Shown here in pieces: positions 63,919 through 64,000 of a stretch of DNA of 64,000 nt; within the stretch, counting starts at the first letter, position 1, and the number at the start of each line of letters is the position of its first letter. The translations under genes and the position numbers were made by a program. Source of the stretch: Phreatobacter stygius (GTDB lineage: Bacteria; Pseudomonadota; Alphaproteobacteria; Rhizobiales; Phreatobacteraceae); assembly GCF_005144885.1 (NCBI RefSeq), contig NZ_CP039690.1:6560873-6624872 (forward strand). Direction: 5' to 3'. The notes beneath the pieces were generated by a model that saw only the letters and a program-made list of their open reading frames with translations, searched no databases and had not been told where the DNA came from.

Positions 63919-64000
63919 CGAACAAAACGGATGATACTAGTTGCCGCACATGTCACCCGTGTGACGCCGGCAGCCAGGCTCGAGAGCATCAACCGCATGA

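Overview
The window reads as one chromosomal segment of a GC-rich aerobic alphaproteobacterium, most likely of the order Hyphomicrobiales (Rhizobiales). The evidence is the oxygen-dependent cobalamin route (CobG, CobF, CobN), several Bug-type and peptide-type solute-binding proteins, many TetR/GntR/IclR/LysR/Lrp regulators, and palindromic intergenic repeats like those common in this order. No species can be named from the sequence alone. I saw no rRNA or tRNA genes, CRISPR array, phage module or replication origin.

Region 1 (1-15661) is a cobalamin locus. A truncated cobK runs rightward into the window edge. The leftward genes cobW-cobN-cobG-cobH-cobI-cobJ are tightly packed and sit behind a cobalamin riboswitch at 8622-8780. 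Diverging from them are cobU-cobO-cobQ, then cobD (leftward) and cobC (rightward), whose start codons overlap, and then cobF. A luciferase-like oxidoreductase lies between cobC and cobF, and an FAD monooxygenase follows cobF. cobA, cobB, cobL, cobM, cobS and cobT are not in the window.

Region 2 (17083-24498) is a housekeeping run: an RlpA lipoprotein, a DacC/DacA-type carboxypeptidase, tmk, holB, metG, tatD and a PhnP-like metallohydrolase. Most junctions overlap or nearly touch. Region 3 (24499-27653) has an intergenic palindrome and then a CsoR repressor divergent from a YHS/CopA copper ATPase, with two CsoR-type operators between them.

Region 4 (27667-35105) is a leftward catabolic group: a peptide-type binding protein, amidase, class III aminotransferase and flavin monooxygenase, with a TetR regulator upstream. 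Region 5 (35283-45559) is accessory: an RTX protein with a TIM-barrel-like N-terminus and strong tandem hairpins at its end, an apparently inactive IS701-type transposase, a small M15-type peptidase of lower GC, a cupin, two divergent Bug proteins around palindromic operator-like DNA, a remnant of an enoyl-CoA hydratase, and GNAT, HD and amino-acid-oxidase-type genes.

Region 6 (45635-57474) is dominated by acyl-CoA and aromatic-type catabolism: GntR, TetR, a LivJ-type binding protein whose start codon lies in a 15-bp tandem repeat, an AMP-dependent acyl-CoA ligase, enoyl-CoA hydratase, SDR, IclR, a ThDP enzyme, a third Bug protein and an FAD aromatic monooxygenase. Region 7 (57500-63918) has an Lrp regulator divergent from a methionine gamma-lyase-like enzyme, a palindromic repeat, a zinc-finger ClpC-like ATPase with a histone-like tail, and a LysR regulator.

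Two palindromic repeat families recur. One is at 11518-11699 and 59550-59727, the other at 24553-24702 with a decayed relative near 44203. All three well-preserved copies sit between convergent genes, where they could act as bidirectional terminators. No complete, obviously new multi-gene system is visible. The most unusual items are the start-codon minisatellite, the RTX/TIM-barrel protein, the tailed ClpC-like ATPase and the repeat families.
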